Assembly: GCA_935421135.1 (NCBI GenBank) | Contig: OW285189.1 | Coordinates: 17,815,072 to 17,879,071, forward strand | DNA: 64,000 bases | DNA from: Bugulina stolonifera | Taxonomy: Eukaryota; Bryozoa; Gymnolaemata; Cheilostomatida; Bugulidae | Direction: 5' to 3' | Part shown: positions 50,286 to 61,300 of the stretch, one piece after another | How the letters are laid out: each line of letters starts with the position of its first letter | Numbering within the stretch: the first letter of the stretch is position 1 | The notes under the pieces: model-generated | What the model was told of the DNA's origin: nothing | Database searches by the model: none | Seen by the model: the letters and a program-made list of their open reading frames with translations, nothing else | Program-made: the position numbers and the translations under genes

Positions 50286-51147
50286 CGCTCGTACTAACAC
50301 AGCTCAAAACATTACAATATAATAGCTCCAAAGCTAATTACATCATATAAACATAAAATGTGTGTGAGCTGCTAGCTTGGTAGTCAGCTTATTTGTCCAT
50401 AATAGTCACCAAAATAGCAAATAAAAGTTATTATTGGCTAAAATCCCAAACCGAGAGAGCTTGCAGGAGTTTGGGAGTTTGCAGGAGAAGGGTTCTGAAA
50501 AAGGGAGGGTCCCAGTGATACCGGGAGAGTTGTCATGCATGAAGTAGACTTTGTGAACAAGATAGATATACATTATGCTCCTGACTTGGATTTTTTTCCA
50601 TAAGATTAATAAACTGGGCTATGAATTAGTAATTGAGTCCAAACATGCAATATTATATGCACTTTAGGGGTTAAAGGTTAAAGGCTTGCTTTCAGAATGG
50701 AGGAGGAGCTTTCACAGCTCAAACAGATAAATAGGTGCATTTCTTATCAGATTCTTGTTCTTATCTACATTTAGTGTTAGTAATCAAATGGAAAGATATT
50801 GAAGTAAATCACCATGTCCGTGTATATGCACCATGTACAATGCATATGAATCAAATGTAGTCCTATGCATTCCATTCTTTATTCTCATCCCCTGCATGTA
50901 CAATGTGCATGTATGTCATATATAGTATAGATACATTTAAAATTAAAGCTGAAATCGTACAAGAGTGTAGCAGCTGAACGTTCTAGGACAAGCTGTTCGG
51001 CTCTCTAGTTGCAATGAATAATTTGCAGAAGTTCCCTTGACCCTGTAGAGCTGGTCATGGGTGTTGATAGATGTTAATACAAACCTTTGTTAATGTGAGA
51101 GTCTCGAATGGTCACATGGCGATCGTGGGATCGTGTTGACCCATGGT

Positions 51148-51180
51148 CACGTGATGATTGGCCGCATGCGCATTGATTGG
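51148..51180. promoter_or_regulatory. candidate promoter: E-box, two inverted CCAAT boxes, NRF1-like site
   Basis: CACGTG (51148-51153), ATTGG (51157-51161), GCATGCGC (51164-51171) and GATTGG (51175-51180) are packed into 33 bases in a locally GC- and CpG-rich stretch. The combination is typical of TATA-less animal promoters. No gene can be tied to it, though a 61-codon frame with one hydrophobic stretch starts nearby at 51133. Confidence 0.4.
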
Positions 51181-51957
51181 GAAGCAGTGCGTTTGCATGT
51201 GGGCAGTTGCACTGAAGCAATAGCGCAGAGTGGAAGGCTTATTTTGTGCTGTGTCATTATTCTGATTATTTGTCATTTTCTTATGCTAATTGTGTTGTGC
51301 TCTGGTAGCCAACACTGAGTGGTGAAGGTGGTGGCTAAGGGGAGTTTGGAGAGCTTATATTTCCCTTTGATCGATTCTCCACTGTGCTGTTCAGTGAGAT
51401 AACATTTAAAGCAAACCTTTGTTCAAACTATGGACAGGAAGAAGCAGGAAGAGAAAACAATGTAGCAAAACAGTTTCAGTAAGCTTAGTAATAATATTTA
51501 GTTTAGTCTCGTATGCTTTACACAGAGAATGAGAACATATCTCCAACCAGAAGATATACAATGTAATAGTATGTGTGTAAGAGTGGGTAACTTCTATTAT
51601 TTTGGCGGTATCTTGACAAACACTGAATTTTGCTTAGCATTTGTGAGAGTTCCATTGCTATAATGGAGCAAGTTTGAAAAAATTTGACAGAAAACACTCC
51701 ACGGAAGTGTTATTGATATCCAATGCACATATCACTCAATGAGCATTATATTGTTGGTAGTGTAGGGTCAGAGTGTACTGTGTATTCTTGACATTTTCAT
51801 GTATATAAATATACATACATGAAGTGTAAGCCCTCTTGATAATTTTTTTATAGAAGCAACTACAAATAAGGCAGTAGATATACACAAAGTTTTTACTTGC
51901 AGTACAATGTATGTGTTCAAGTATAATTGCTGATTTAATATTTTAACTTGAAGATGG

Positions 51958-52240
51958 CTAAAATTTTCTGTTAGCAGATTTACACTCTTTCCGTGTTAGT
52001 CTCCATAATATGACATCTATTGCACCTGCAGTGGAGGTCACTAATTGTGGTATTTTGTTTTCTAGTAGCAAGGAATGAGAGTTGAGCATCGTAGGATGCA
52101 TCTCATTAGTGGAATCATGTGGCCTTTGCTGCTCCATATGTCCAATCAAGTGTTGTCTCAGCAGCTGCCCCTGTGGCCATGTCAAGTCAGAGACAAAGGT
52201 GTGTTTTACAGCAAATGATATACAGTAGGTATCAGTGGGA
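51958..52240 (-). pseudogene. psi-CP: decayed last exon of a carboxypeptidase A/B gene
   Basis: On the minus strand a CAG acceptor before 52170 leads into sequence alignable to exon 10 of CP2: DWTYGAA matches DWAYGSA, ATTCCTTGCTAC-AGA aligns with the segment encoding FLLPES, and both end GAAAGAG. Several stops interrupt it. Just upstream (52205-52235) lies CCTACTGTATATCA, the minisatellite unit found in intron 9 of the intact paralogues. No other exons of this copy were found. It is inverted relative to CP3, whose first exon starts about 0.4 kb away. Confidence 0.75.
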
Positions 52241-52445
52241 CTAAGCGTTGTAGAGATCTTTCTCAGTGCAACAATATAAATTATGATACAAAGTAGGTTA
52301 CAAACATCACCTACGATATATCATGTACTGCATACATAATACATAACAAGCAGCAGTAGCAGTAGAATATAACATCTTCTAATAATATACATGTATCTCT
52401 CACATTAACGTCATAAGTTGTTTTATCAATACAGGACTATGTAGT

Positions 52446-52545
52446 GATGTTACCATTCAGTGACATCCAAATCTTATAAGCCATTTGGTTTAACGGTTAA
52501 TTTGTACCACCTGGTCCAGTTATTATCTACTTTGTGGAAAAGTCT
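52446..52545 (+). repeat. 100-bp interspersed repeat, copy 1 (upstream of CP3)
   Basis: Shares GATGTTACCATTCAGTGACA and the following blocks with 55621-55720 inside CP3 intron 8. A TGGTTTAACGG core faintly resembles a tRNA A-box, so a SINE head is possible. It lies within 200 bases of the CP3 start. Confidence 0.75.
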
Positions 52546-52636
52546 GTGAACTATCGCTTCCACAGTAGTCATTATAATGAAGCTGTTAGTATATAAGAGA
52601 TTGTCATATATATGATGTTATCATACCTTAACCAGT

Positions 52637-55600
52637 ATGGGTTTTATCAAAGTACTCTGGCTGCTGTCCATACTAGCTTTCACCACTTCTGCCTACAAAA
52701 CATACAATGGGTAAGATTCATAATAGATATAACTATTGGCAGTTCTGAGCAATCACACACTGCAGCACTTTTAACTAATCCCAGACAATCTATATGTGCT
52801 ATCATACATGTACATGTAGAAGATGAACCGGGCTTTTATTACATATAGTGTATGATATATTATGTTTTAAACCATGTTTTTTCTATTATTCTCCGAGTAC
52901 TACATTGTATATGTATATTCATTAAAAATCAGGCTTAGTTCTCAAAACAATATTTTTAACAAAGTGTGCCGATGAAATATAACTATGACATTTAAATGTA
53001 ACTCGCCTATCTAACATCTGGTAAATTACTCTGCGTGTATTTAATAACTCTGTGTAATTGTATACTATATGATCGTCTACCATTTAATGTCTGTCTGTCT
53101 GTCTCTCTCTAGTGACCAGATTCTGACAGTGAATGTGGAAACTCCATCTCATCTGGAATTGCTTCAACGTCTTTCCAGGAGTAACGTAAGGTTCCCACAC
53201 CATATTATACAACTATATATACATCATATAATATTACTTTGATGTGTATAAATTTCTCACAGATGTCACAAGTAGCAACATAATTTTACTTTGTGGGTCT
53301 CCCACCTGCGGTTGTCACAGATAAGATAATAGAAGTTGAGAAAATAAAAGAAAAATTAACACATCTGCAAGTTAATTTACCTGCAGTTGAAAAATCTAGA
53401 CAATATAAACATAGTAAATAGGTCCATCCTTTCTCTGATTGATTTCTTCAGAACATTGAATTCTGGTCTGAACAACACCAAGTTGGCGATGCTGTCGATA
53501 TCCATGTAGCATCGGATGAACTTAGCAATGTAAAAGATCTCCTTCAATCCAATGGTATAACTTTTAAAGTTGCAGTGGAGGATATACAGAAGTGAGTGCA
53601 GGCATGAAGCATGTTTCAGTAGCTTAAAACAAATTTGCTTGCTAGAAATAAACTCTCAAGTAGTTTCCACCTATGCTGCAATTTACACCAATTTCTCTGT
53701 TGTCTCAAGGGCTATGGATGACGAGAAAGACGGTTCAAATTCAAGGTCACGAATTAGCACTAGAGGTTATAGTCCTACCCCAGATGTTTTGACCAGATAT
53801 GGGACACAACCTGAAATTTCCAAATGGCTTGAAGACACTGCTGTGCAGTGTGGAAGACGCTGCACACTTCTGCCTTTTGGTATGATAGTAATATACTAAT
53901 ATTCAGCAAGAAGCTAGAAACCGGAAAGGAACTTTTGTATAGGGCGTTAACGGGTTTGGCCATTTTTTTATATGATGATTTATTTTTGAGCAGTCTCCTC
54001 GTCTAAAAAATACATTCTTAGGGACTTTTGACTTTTCCTAAAAAAATCACATTCTGAGACAAGCTTTATTGCCTGTGCAATTAAGAATAATTATCTTAGT
54101 AAACTTATAGGTACATCAGTTGAAGGAAGAGAAATGAAAATAATAAAGATTGTAGGCTCACACTCCACAAGAAAGAAACCAGCGATATTTGTAGATGGCG
54201 GGCTGCATGCTAGAGAGTGGATATCACCCGTCTTTGTAAATACCATGATTAGCAAGGTTGGTAACAATCGGTGATGTTGTTCATTGCAAGCTGCATAACA
54301 TTGATATCACATGTTCACATACTATGCGCCTGCGATACCAGGCTATTCATTAAAATGTGTTTTATTTAGCTTGCTAATACAAAACGTGATTAAAATAATT
54401 ATTTTAGTTGGTTAACGAGTATTCTTCATCAAAGATAGTAAGAAGGATGCTGAGATTTTTCGATTGGTACCTCATTCCTCTACTCAACCCTGATGGATAT
54501 CAGTATACCCATGATGAGGTTGGTATTGTAAGCTAAGTATCTTTGATATCTGAGCTCTACATACATGTATATATAAAACAGCATGCAGATACAAGTAAAC
54601 TGTACATGGTTCTATAGAGTGCTGTCCATTCTGTTTACAAAGAATTTTTTGTGAAGAATTTTATTGCTGGGGCAAAAGTCAATAATGCACTCAATTTCTA
54701 AAGGCATTAAGTGTTAAGTCTGAAATTATCTGGTGATTCCACTTTTTTAGAAAATATTACTGCAACATTTGATTTGACATAATATACTTCTATGGTTGCA
54801 CCTACTAAAGTATCTTGCTTAATTAAACATGGAGATTATATTTTATCCAGGAGCGGCTGTGGAGAAAGAACAGGGCTATAAACAAAGGCAGCAAATGCAG
54901 AGGTGTGGGCCTCAACCGAAATTTTGGAGTTCAGTTTGGAGGTGAGTGTCTGATAGCAAAGGTTTCACCTCTTGCAGCTTTACTGCATTGTAATATCTCG
55001 TATATCACACCGCCATTTACTGTCTGTCTACCAGAATTTAAATGTAAAGTTCTGACTCACCTAAAATCAAAGTTATTTTAAGCAATATTGCTGAAATATC
55101 AAAAGCTTACTAAAATTTACTTTACTATCTATTTTACTCCTTTTTAACCTGCATGAGATAAGGATATTAGTTCCAGGCTTCAAGTGAAACTCAAACAGTT
55201 CCATGTCAAAAAAGCATCGCGAAGGACATTTAATCACCTAAATAAAATAATATGTGTAACATTTGCATGGAAATTAGTTGATTACAATTAATTGAAGTAT
55301 CTGTATTGTTAGGTGCGGATACCTCAGATGACCCTTGCAATGAGGTATATACAGGACCGTCTGCTTTCTCTGAGCCAGAAACGAGGGCAATGAGAGACTT
55401 CATCTTACCTCTGGATCTTAAGGTGTACTTTGGTATTCACTCATACGGAAAGGCTATACTGTTCCCCATTGGCTACAATGAAAACCTGACGGCTCCCAAC
55501 CATGATGATCTGGTAGGTGCTTTGAACAATGTAGAAAGAGTTAAACAAGATGTGAACCATCTGATGTTACCATACACTAATTCTTGTATCCTCATACGGA

Positions 55601-57428
55601 ACTTCCTCTAATTGTTTTGAGATGTTCCCATTCAGTGACATCCAAATCTTATAAGCTGCTTGGCTTAATGGTTAAGTCGTATTACCTGGTTTAGCGTTAT
55701 TTATTTGTTTTGTAGTATTTTAAGCTTTTACATCATCATTATTGATATTGTCAAGTAATCCAACCAATCATTTCTACATGATAGAAAAGATAAGACCACA
55801 AAAACTTACCAATGTCTGATTAATCATTCATTACAAGACCTCTCAGATTTCTATCTAAGAATCTGCATCGGCCTATCATTTTTATTTATTCATTGACCAG
55901 TTTAGATATCTCAGTCTAATATAAAGAAGCACCACCATTGTGCTTATCCGTCGCTACTAAATTGCAGATTTCATGGCAACAGAAAATACAACAGCAAAAA
56001 ATAATTAGGGAATGGGAGTTGCCCTCACCTGGAAACGATTAGTTAAAGCAAATATTCTGAGGTCAAAGACAATGTTTTGGTGCAACACATTCCCCACAAA
56101 CTTAACCATCCTTTAAATGTATGTTTCACTTCCTGTGATGTTGCGTATATGAAATGCAGTCATAGATATTCCATCCATTAGTATTTTATAATACACTGAG
56201 CTAGCTATGTCCACCAGCTAGTGGCAAGAAACTAGCCTTCAATCATCAACTGGTGCTTTGCTATGCCAATCTGTAGCATTGGTCAACTTTAGTCTATCCA
56301 ACCACAGACTTCGTGGAGACATTTTTACACCAGTTGTCTACTCCTTGTGCAATGTGCATATATTGTAATCTATGGCAATATATCGCAATATTGTGTAATA
56401 GGGAAGGAACAGAATTCCAGCTCTCCACTGGAAGATTATAGATAAAAATACCTAAACCATCCGAAGTGTCATGTGTCTTATGTAGCCATATGATCCAATA
56501 ACACACGTTATACGATTAGGCTTAGCAAAACTGAAGACTTGCATCTCATTTATTCTAGTATATTATAATTTATTACATCGTATATGTGCGAATATTACAG
56601 AGTGATGTAGCCAAAGCAGGTGCCAGGGCTGGGGGTAAAAAACAGTGGATTGCGGGTAGTGCTGCTGCTGTGTTTGGTAAGCAACAAGTACACTTGTATA
56701 CTGGAGTTTTAATTTGCCTTGGTGCTTACTGCCTAACCCCTTTGGTATATCACCTACTGTATATCACCTACTGTATATCACCTACTGTATATCGCCTACT
56801 GTATATCACCTACTGTACATCACCTACTGTATATCACCTACTGTATATCACCTACGTTATATCACCTACTGTATATCACCTACTGTATATCGCCTACTGT
56901 ATATCACCTACTGTATATCGCCTACTGTATATCACCTACTGTACATCACCTACTGTATATCACCTACTGTATATCACCTACTGTATATCACCTACTGTAT
57001 ATCGCCTACTGTATATCGCCTGCTGTATATCACCTACTGTACATCACCTACTGTATATCACCTACTGTATATCACCTACTGTATATCACCTACTGTACAT
57101 CACCTACTGTACATCACCTACTGTACATCACCTACTGTACATCACCTACTGTATATCACCTACTGTATATCACCTACTGTATATCACCTACTGTATATCA
57201 CCTACTGTATACCACCTACTGTATGTCACAGGACCTGCTGGTGGAGCGTCTGATGACTGGGCGTATGAAGGAGCAAATGCTACATACTCCTACACTTTGG
57301 AGTTACCTCCCATTGATGATGACATTGGATTCCTTCTACCAGAGAGTAGAATACCAGGGGTTGTCTCCAATGTCTGGAAGGTAGTGAAGGCAATGATGGT
57401 GAAGATCATAAAGAAGGAGTATCGCTAG
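52637..57428 (+). CDS. CP3: procarboxypeptidase A/B homologue lacking Asp142 and Tyr248
   Basis: Exons 52637-52710, 53113-53185, 53452-53591, 53710-53879, 54111-54256, 54408-54518, 54851-54941, 55313-55512, 56601-56676 and 57232-57428 give 425 residues: signal peptide (MGFIKVLWLLSI), pro-domain, catalytic domain. Kept are GGLHAREW (zinc His and Glu), RLWRKNR, LNRNFG, GIHSYG (third zinc ligand), GASDDW (CPB-type Asp) and YTLELPP (general-base Glu). Two changes stand out. GVGLNRNFG has Gly where CPA has Asp142, the partner of a zinc-binding His, and Tyr248 is Gly (FGPAGGASDDW). Zinc binding and activity may be weakened. Exon 4 carries an extra Arg/Ser-rich insert (SRSRISTRGYSP). Intron 9 holds the longest 14-bp minisatellite array. 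AATAAA at 57460 follows the stop by 32 bases. Confidence 0.92.
55621..55720 (+). repeat. 100-bp interspersed repeat, copy 2 (CP3 intron 8)
   Basis: Diverged copy of the sequence at 52446-52545, in the same orientation. It contains AAGCTGCTTGGCTTAATGG. Confidence 0.75.
56744..57231 (+). repeat. 14-bp minisatellite in CP3 intron 9, about 35 units
   Basis: TATATCACCTACTG units with TATATCG and TACATCA variants in clusters. The whole intron is 555 bases, a multiple of three, and carries no stop in the frame linking exons 9 and 10. Confidence 0.96.
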
Positions 57429-57459
57429 TATAGGTATACGAGGGGCTCAGCAGTACCCA

Positions 57460-57465
57460 AATAAA
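57460..57465 (+). terminator. CP3 polyadenylation signal AATAAA
   Basis: Canonical hexamer 32 bases after the CP3 stop codon. Confidence 0.6.
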
Positions 57466-57489
57466 CTTTAACAAAGTTTAACTGAAGTA

Positions 57490-58310
57490 CATTGTAATGG
57501 CAGTTGTGGCATCATGTTATTCTGAACCATTTCAACATTTCCTACTATATCTGATAGTTGCATAATTAATGACAATAAATGACAATGTACTTTATAAAAA
57601 CGCAGTAGCAAGCCTTTTTCTCTGCTTTAGAGATCCGTTAGAGTGTAGGTCTACAATAATAATACAACAAAATATAAGAAGAATAACAAAACGTACACAG
57701 AATAAAATCAATTCCAAAATAAAAGCCACCATTAGTAGTCAAGTCTAATGTGAGAGATAGTGATCGTAACCTACACTAACGTACATCTCTCATAGGAAAT
57801 CAACACTAACAACAAAGACTATACCCTTGGCTAAAGTTGGTGCATTGCGGGAACGTCAAAACACTACCTATTTGGATTTAATCTTACCTAAGTTTAACAA
57901 TTATAAAAGAAATTTCATGTGCAACAATACAATCTAGAATGTAGAATAATTGTAGAGTGTACACACATTATGTGGCATCTTATTCTGAACCATAGATTCA
58001 ATACTTTAGAGTTTAGGCTGTCAGTTGTATAATTAATGATAATAAATAACAATAATATACATGTATTATACAAAACTGCAGTAGCAATCCTTTTCTGCTG
58101 CTTTAGAGATCCATTACAATGTAGGTCTACAATAATAATATGACAAAATATAGTGAGAAAAACAAAATTTATACTTAATGCAATTTAATGAAAGGTATTT
58201 TTTATATAAAAACTGGCTAAGCACTAACAGCACTTATTTAAATACAACAATGGAAGAAATTTTGTATATGTGTACAACAATACAATTACGTAGAGAATTT
58301 ACCTCATAGA
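57490..58310. repeat. diverged tandem duplication between CP3 and CP4, period about 465 bp
   Basis: The first copy (about 57490-57960) follows the CP3 stop and the second (about 57965-58310) precedes the CP4 start. Shared blocks in order include ATTCTGAACCAT, CTTTAGAGATCC, GTAGGTCTACAATAATAATA and CAACAATACAAT. It covers the CP3 3' flank and the presumed CP4 promoter. Confidence 0.8.
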
Positions 58311-58354
58311 CATACTGAAACCAGGACAATGCTGTGGATGTAGCTCTAGCTGCC

Positions 58355-61300
58355 ATGCTTCTCCTTGTATGGCTGCTGCCATTAATTACTACTAACTCTA
58401 ATGCTGTGAGGACGTTGCATGGGTAAGACGGTACAAATATCTACGCCTAAATTTTGAAAAGTAATTCCAATAAGCGCACACATTTGTATTCTGTAGGGTA
58501 TCACTAGGTTGGGTGGAAGATGGCTGTACACATAACAATTTTCATGATGACGATAACTACTGGATATTACTTTTTCCATCCACCCTATGCTTCAACTTCA
58601 GTGAATTGTCTAACTTACATGATAAGTTGTTACACTATTAGTGTCTTCGCAACCTCTTGGAATGACCTGGGTCACAAATTAAAATCCAAAGATGGCCGCC
58701 AAGAGCCATTGAGCTGGAATTTTGCTTGGTCAGAGAAAACCATCTCTTGCTCATTGGCGCACCTGGGTTTCTCGCACAAAAATGAAGATTTTGTCTTTTG
58801 GCCCAGGCTGGGGTGTTCGGAAGTGGGGCAGAAAATGTTTTAGCAAGTTGGCTTGTGCATGAAATTTAGGTCACAAAGACACTATATGGCCACACTTTTT
58901 TCTAACATTATATCTCTAGGAAATTAGAGGATATCTGTTGTAAAATAGAGAATCAACCATCCAGCCTATTACAATGTATGATTAATTATATGAGGCAGTA
59001 TTCAGACTACAATTTGATAGATTTCTCAAAGCGCTGTGATAGTAGCATGATGTAGTAAAGTCTTAATAGGATGAATACCGATGTATTAAATTTTATCATT
59101 TAGACAGTTTAGATTAGGTAGTCAGGTAAACATCTGCTAATTGTTAGTATGATTGTGTGTAAAGACTACCACAAAAGAGCTGTGAAGGAAATCAAGAAAT
59201 TCGGGGGGGAGGGGAGGGGGGAGGAATTCGGGGACGAGGGATAGAGAAAGCCAGTGGTGCATATTGTGTAGGTAGGGCTATTTCAAGATGCATCCAAACG
59301 TCTACCCTTTATACTGTAAATGTAGTGGTGACCGAAAGCAGTACTAATGGTTTTGCTAGAGTGGCTAAGTGAATCAGTATCAGTGAATGTTTAGTTGTTT
59401 CAAGACTGCTGAAGGATAAAAGAGATGTCCTGATTGCCTCTCAAATGAGCTCTGCAGATGTCTTAACCAAATATGGAACACAACCACAGATCTACAGCTG
59501 GCTGGAAGATATTGCTCAACAGTGTGGTGACAGGTGCTCTCTTATGCCATTCGGTAAGGGAACCTTGCATCTACAGTGTACATGTCAATACATGTAACTA
59601 CGATAATCACAACTTGCATGGGTAAGACTTATGAATTAGTAAAATATACCTGCAGTAAAACCGGTGGCAATGGAGGTGGCTGCAAGCGGTAATACTGGAA
59701 GCAGAAGTGGCAGCAGTAGAGAAGTTTGTGGTAGAAATATACCACAACAACTATTGAATTTATACAGGTACATCAGTCGAAGGTAAACAGATGAAGATCA
59801 TCAAAATAATGGGTGAGGTTTCTACAGAGAACAAGTCAGCAGTATTTATAGACGGAGGAGCACATGGTAGAGAATGGATAGCTCCTGCATTTGTCAATAA
59901 CTTAATTCACAAGGTTTGTAAAGTTGCTTCAACAGAATATTGTTCGGCTATACAAAATACTCAACTGAACAGTGTTATGTATGGCAATAGCTGTCATCTG
60001 CTCCTTTAACTAAAAATTATGTTTGCACCCACTTTAATTCGGCAATACCTTGCTTGGCACTCTACCGATTAATAGATTGCTCTATGTTACATGTATCTTC
60101 ATCACTTAGTGCTATTTTATTAAACTTATTAAATAATTCTAAGCATGTTTGTACCGAATGTAGTTTGTTACCAATTACAATACAGACAGTGACATAAGGG
60201 AGATACTGGAGGTTTATGATCTGTATATCATACCTTTGCTCAACCCCGATGGATATCAATACTCCCACACTCACGTAAGTGCGTATTAAATTCTACATTA
60301 TAATGTACTTTATTATATATAAGGATTGATTTTTACATGTACACAGTATTGCCACAGATGTACATGTACATCATACTTATATTGATGAGATATTTAATGC
60401 TCTTACCGTTTGTTAAGTAGATTTTGTGCAAAGGCTACGCAAATCGTTTTATCTTTTCTTAGGACAGAATGTGGAGAAAGAATCGGGCAGAAACAACCAA
60501 TGCTACTTGTAAAGGTGTAGATATCAACAGAAACTTTGGCTTCCAGTTCGGGCGTAAGTAGCGTTTATGATTAGTGGTTTGTTACGATAGCTTACTATTA
60601 ATAATGACGTAATGCCTACAACTTCTTTAGCTGACTTTTAATTCTATAACTATGCTGAGCACATAAATATCTGACAACTGAAATAATCTAGCCATAGCCT
60701 ACACATATTTATGCCTTCTTTCAGGTCGTGGATCCTCAAGTGATCCATGCAGTGAAACATACAGAGGGCCATCTGCTTTCTCTGAGCCTGAGAGTCAAGC
60801 TATGAGGGACTTCATAAGTGGGCTGGATCTAAAAGTGTACTTCTCTTTCCATTCATATGGACAGCTGATCCTCTACCCCTATAGCTATGAACGTATTTAC
60901 ACTTCCAACCGAGTTGACCTGGTACAGTATACATGTATATACCAGCTTAGTGTCACTTAGAATGTAGAATTCATATTTTACTCTATTGAAATTTAAGCGT
61001 AACTTTTTATCAATGGTTTGGGCCAGAGTTATGTGATGGAGGTTAATACTATGGACTCATCATGCTCTGATTTTTGTTAACAGGATGAAGTGGGTAGAGT
61101 TGGAGCAGCTGCCATCCAGGGAGCCAATTGGACAGTAGGAAACAGCGCTAGAATATTACGTAGGTGCTTCAGTCACTACAAATCATCTACTGTATATCAC
61201 CTACTGTATGCCATCTACTCTATATCACCTACTGTATGCCATCTACTGCATATCACCTACTGTATACCATCTACTGTATATTACCTACTGTATGCCATCT

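Larger units (their letters stand above)
49969..51957. other. intergenic stretch with one minisatellite and a promoter-like cluster
   Basis: Apart from the 10-bp array and the 51148 motif cluster, I see only a short coding-like segment, 50696-50734 (MEEELSQLKQI), between plausible splice signals. No gene model could be built from it. Confidence 0.45.

Noticed and set aside
50013..50350. Overlapping frames encoding repeats of CYVVLRGATW
   Set aside because: Produced by a stop-free 10-bp minisatellite; no gene context.
53570..53899. 109-codon frame beginning in CP3 exon 3 as a separate gene
   Set aside because: It is CP3 exon 4 with flanking intron; splice sites and paralogue alignment define the exon as 53710-53879.
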